In this document: piece after piece, positions 40,225 to 40,399 of the stretch
Numbering within the stretch: the first letter of the stretch is position 1
Layout of the letters: each line of letters opens with the position of its first letter
The notes under the pieces: model-generated
The model's input: the letters and a program-made list of their open reading frames with translations, nothing else
The model's database searches: none
What the model was told of the DNA's origin: nothing
Program-made: the position numbers and the translations under genes
Assembly: GCA_001001705.1 (NCBI GenBank)
Contig: LCOG01000012.1
Location: 1-40,399, forward strand
Reading direction: 5' to 3'
Source of the DNA: Parcubacteria group bacterium GW2011_GWA2_47_26
Lineage (GTDB): Bacteria; Patescibacteriota; Patescibacteriia; GWA2-47-26
Length of the DNA: 40,399 nucleotides

Positions 40225-40277
40225 TTTGGTAGTATTATAGTATATAAGGTTATTATCTGTATTCTTATACTACCAAA
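40225..40277 (-). promoter_or_regulatory. Operator/promoter of the XRE operon
   Basis: TTTGGTAGTAT (40225-40235) and its inverse ATACTACCAAA (40267-40277) flank an AT-rich core. On the minus strand TATAAT (40239-40234) lies at the inner edge of one arm. A repressor dimer at each arm, or a loop between them, would cover the promoter. No good -35 box is seen. Confidence 0.6.
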
Positions 40278-40364
40278 TAACATGAATTTAATCAAGCAAA
40301 TTTCTTGGCGGCGCATTTCGCAAAGCGAAATACGAAATTCGGCGGCGGCGGAAAGCGAGGGCGG

Positions 40365-40399
40365 GCAAAAATTCCTTCCCCCCAACCCCCTTCCTTTTT
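40365..40399. repeat. 35-bp inverted repeat, right copy, at the window end
   Basis: Exact reverse complement of 37668-37702. The window ends at its last base, so the sequence probably stops here because the repeat could not be resolved in assembly (inference). Confidence 0.95.

Noticed and set aside
1-40399. Alternative genetic code with TGA read as an amino acid
   Set aside because: thyA, tmk and other genes end naturally at TGA at the family-typical length.

Overview
The window looks like a piece of a Candidate Phyla Radiation (Patescibacteria, Parcubacteria-like) chromosome. This is an inference. It rests on short intergenic spaces, a scattered aminoacyl-tRNA synthetase set, many short coiled-coil or one-helix proteins of unknown role, a PaaX/Cas2-like regulator, a NYN-domain remnant, palindromic repeats translated inside housekeeping genes, and a diversity-generating retroelement (DGR). 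TGA is used as an ordinary stop. I found no tRNA, rRNA, CRISPR array or transposase.

The central system is a DGR at 5.9-8.5 kb, read on the minus strand. It has a DGR-type reverse transcriptase (5870-6943), a template repeat (TR, 7243-7372) and a target gene (7731-8309) whose 3' end is the variable repeat (VR, 7733-7862). Over 122 aligned positions TR and VR differ at 15 sites, and 14 of these are adenines in the coding-strand TR. They fall mostly in AAC codons and change 11 residues. An Avd-like accessory gene survives only as a truncated piece on the opposite strand beside a 13-C tract. The RT carries an in-frame insertion of a genomic palindromic repeat. The DGR and a decayed NYN gene lie between thyA and folA.

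Layout. 0.2-4.9 kb (minus): two coiled-coil proteins, an M16 peptidase, a TSP3/L,D-transpeptidase and a HAD-IB phosphatase. 5.0-12.6 kb (plus, apart from the DGR): thyA, folA, tmk, a membrane protein and gatB, covering dTMP supply and Asn/Gln-tRNA amidation. 12.7-25.3 kb is accessory: an M23/MopE-repeat protein with a lipoprotein partner, a membrane histidine kinase, an orphan KAS III-like enzyme, a PaaX-like regulator, a coiled-coil protein, a decayed second copy of the M23/lipoprotein pair, a HepT/MntA module, and a very large Cys-rich lipoprotein with a seven-blade kelch-like propeller broken by one extra base. 25.3-31.0 kb (minus): argS, tyrS and valS, two of them studded with translated repeats. 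31.1-32.7 kb: a divergent pair consisting of a hypothetical gene and a DHH phosphoesterase. 32.9-37.3 kb (minus): a complete branched-chain amino acid type ABC importer (livKHMGF order). 37.6-40.2 kb (minus): a compact five-gene AT-rich operon (XRE regulator, two related membrane-anchored proteins, a small protein and a ClpP/SppA-fold protease) lying between 35-bp inverted repeats, the second of which ends the window.

Several families of palindromic or pyrimidine-rich repeats run through the whole window. They sit between genes and also inside argS, valS, gatB, the histidine kinase and the DGR reverse transcriptase, where they stay in frame.
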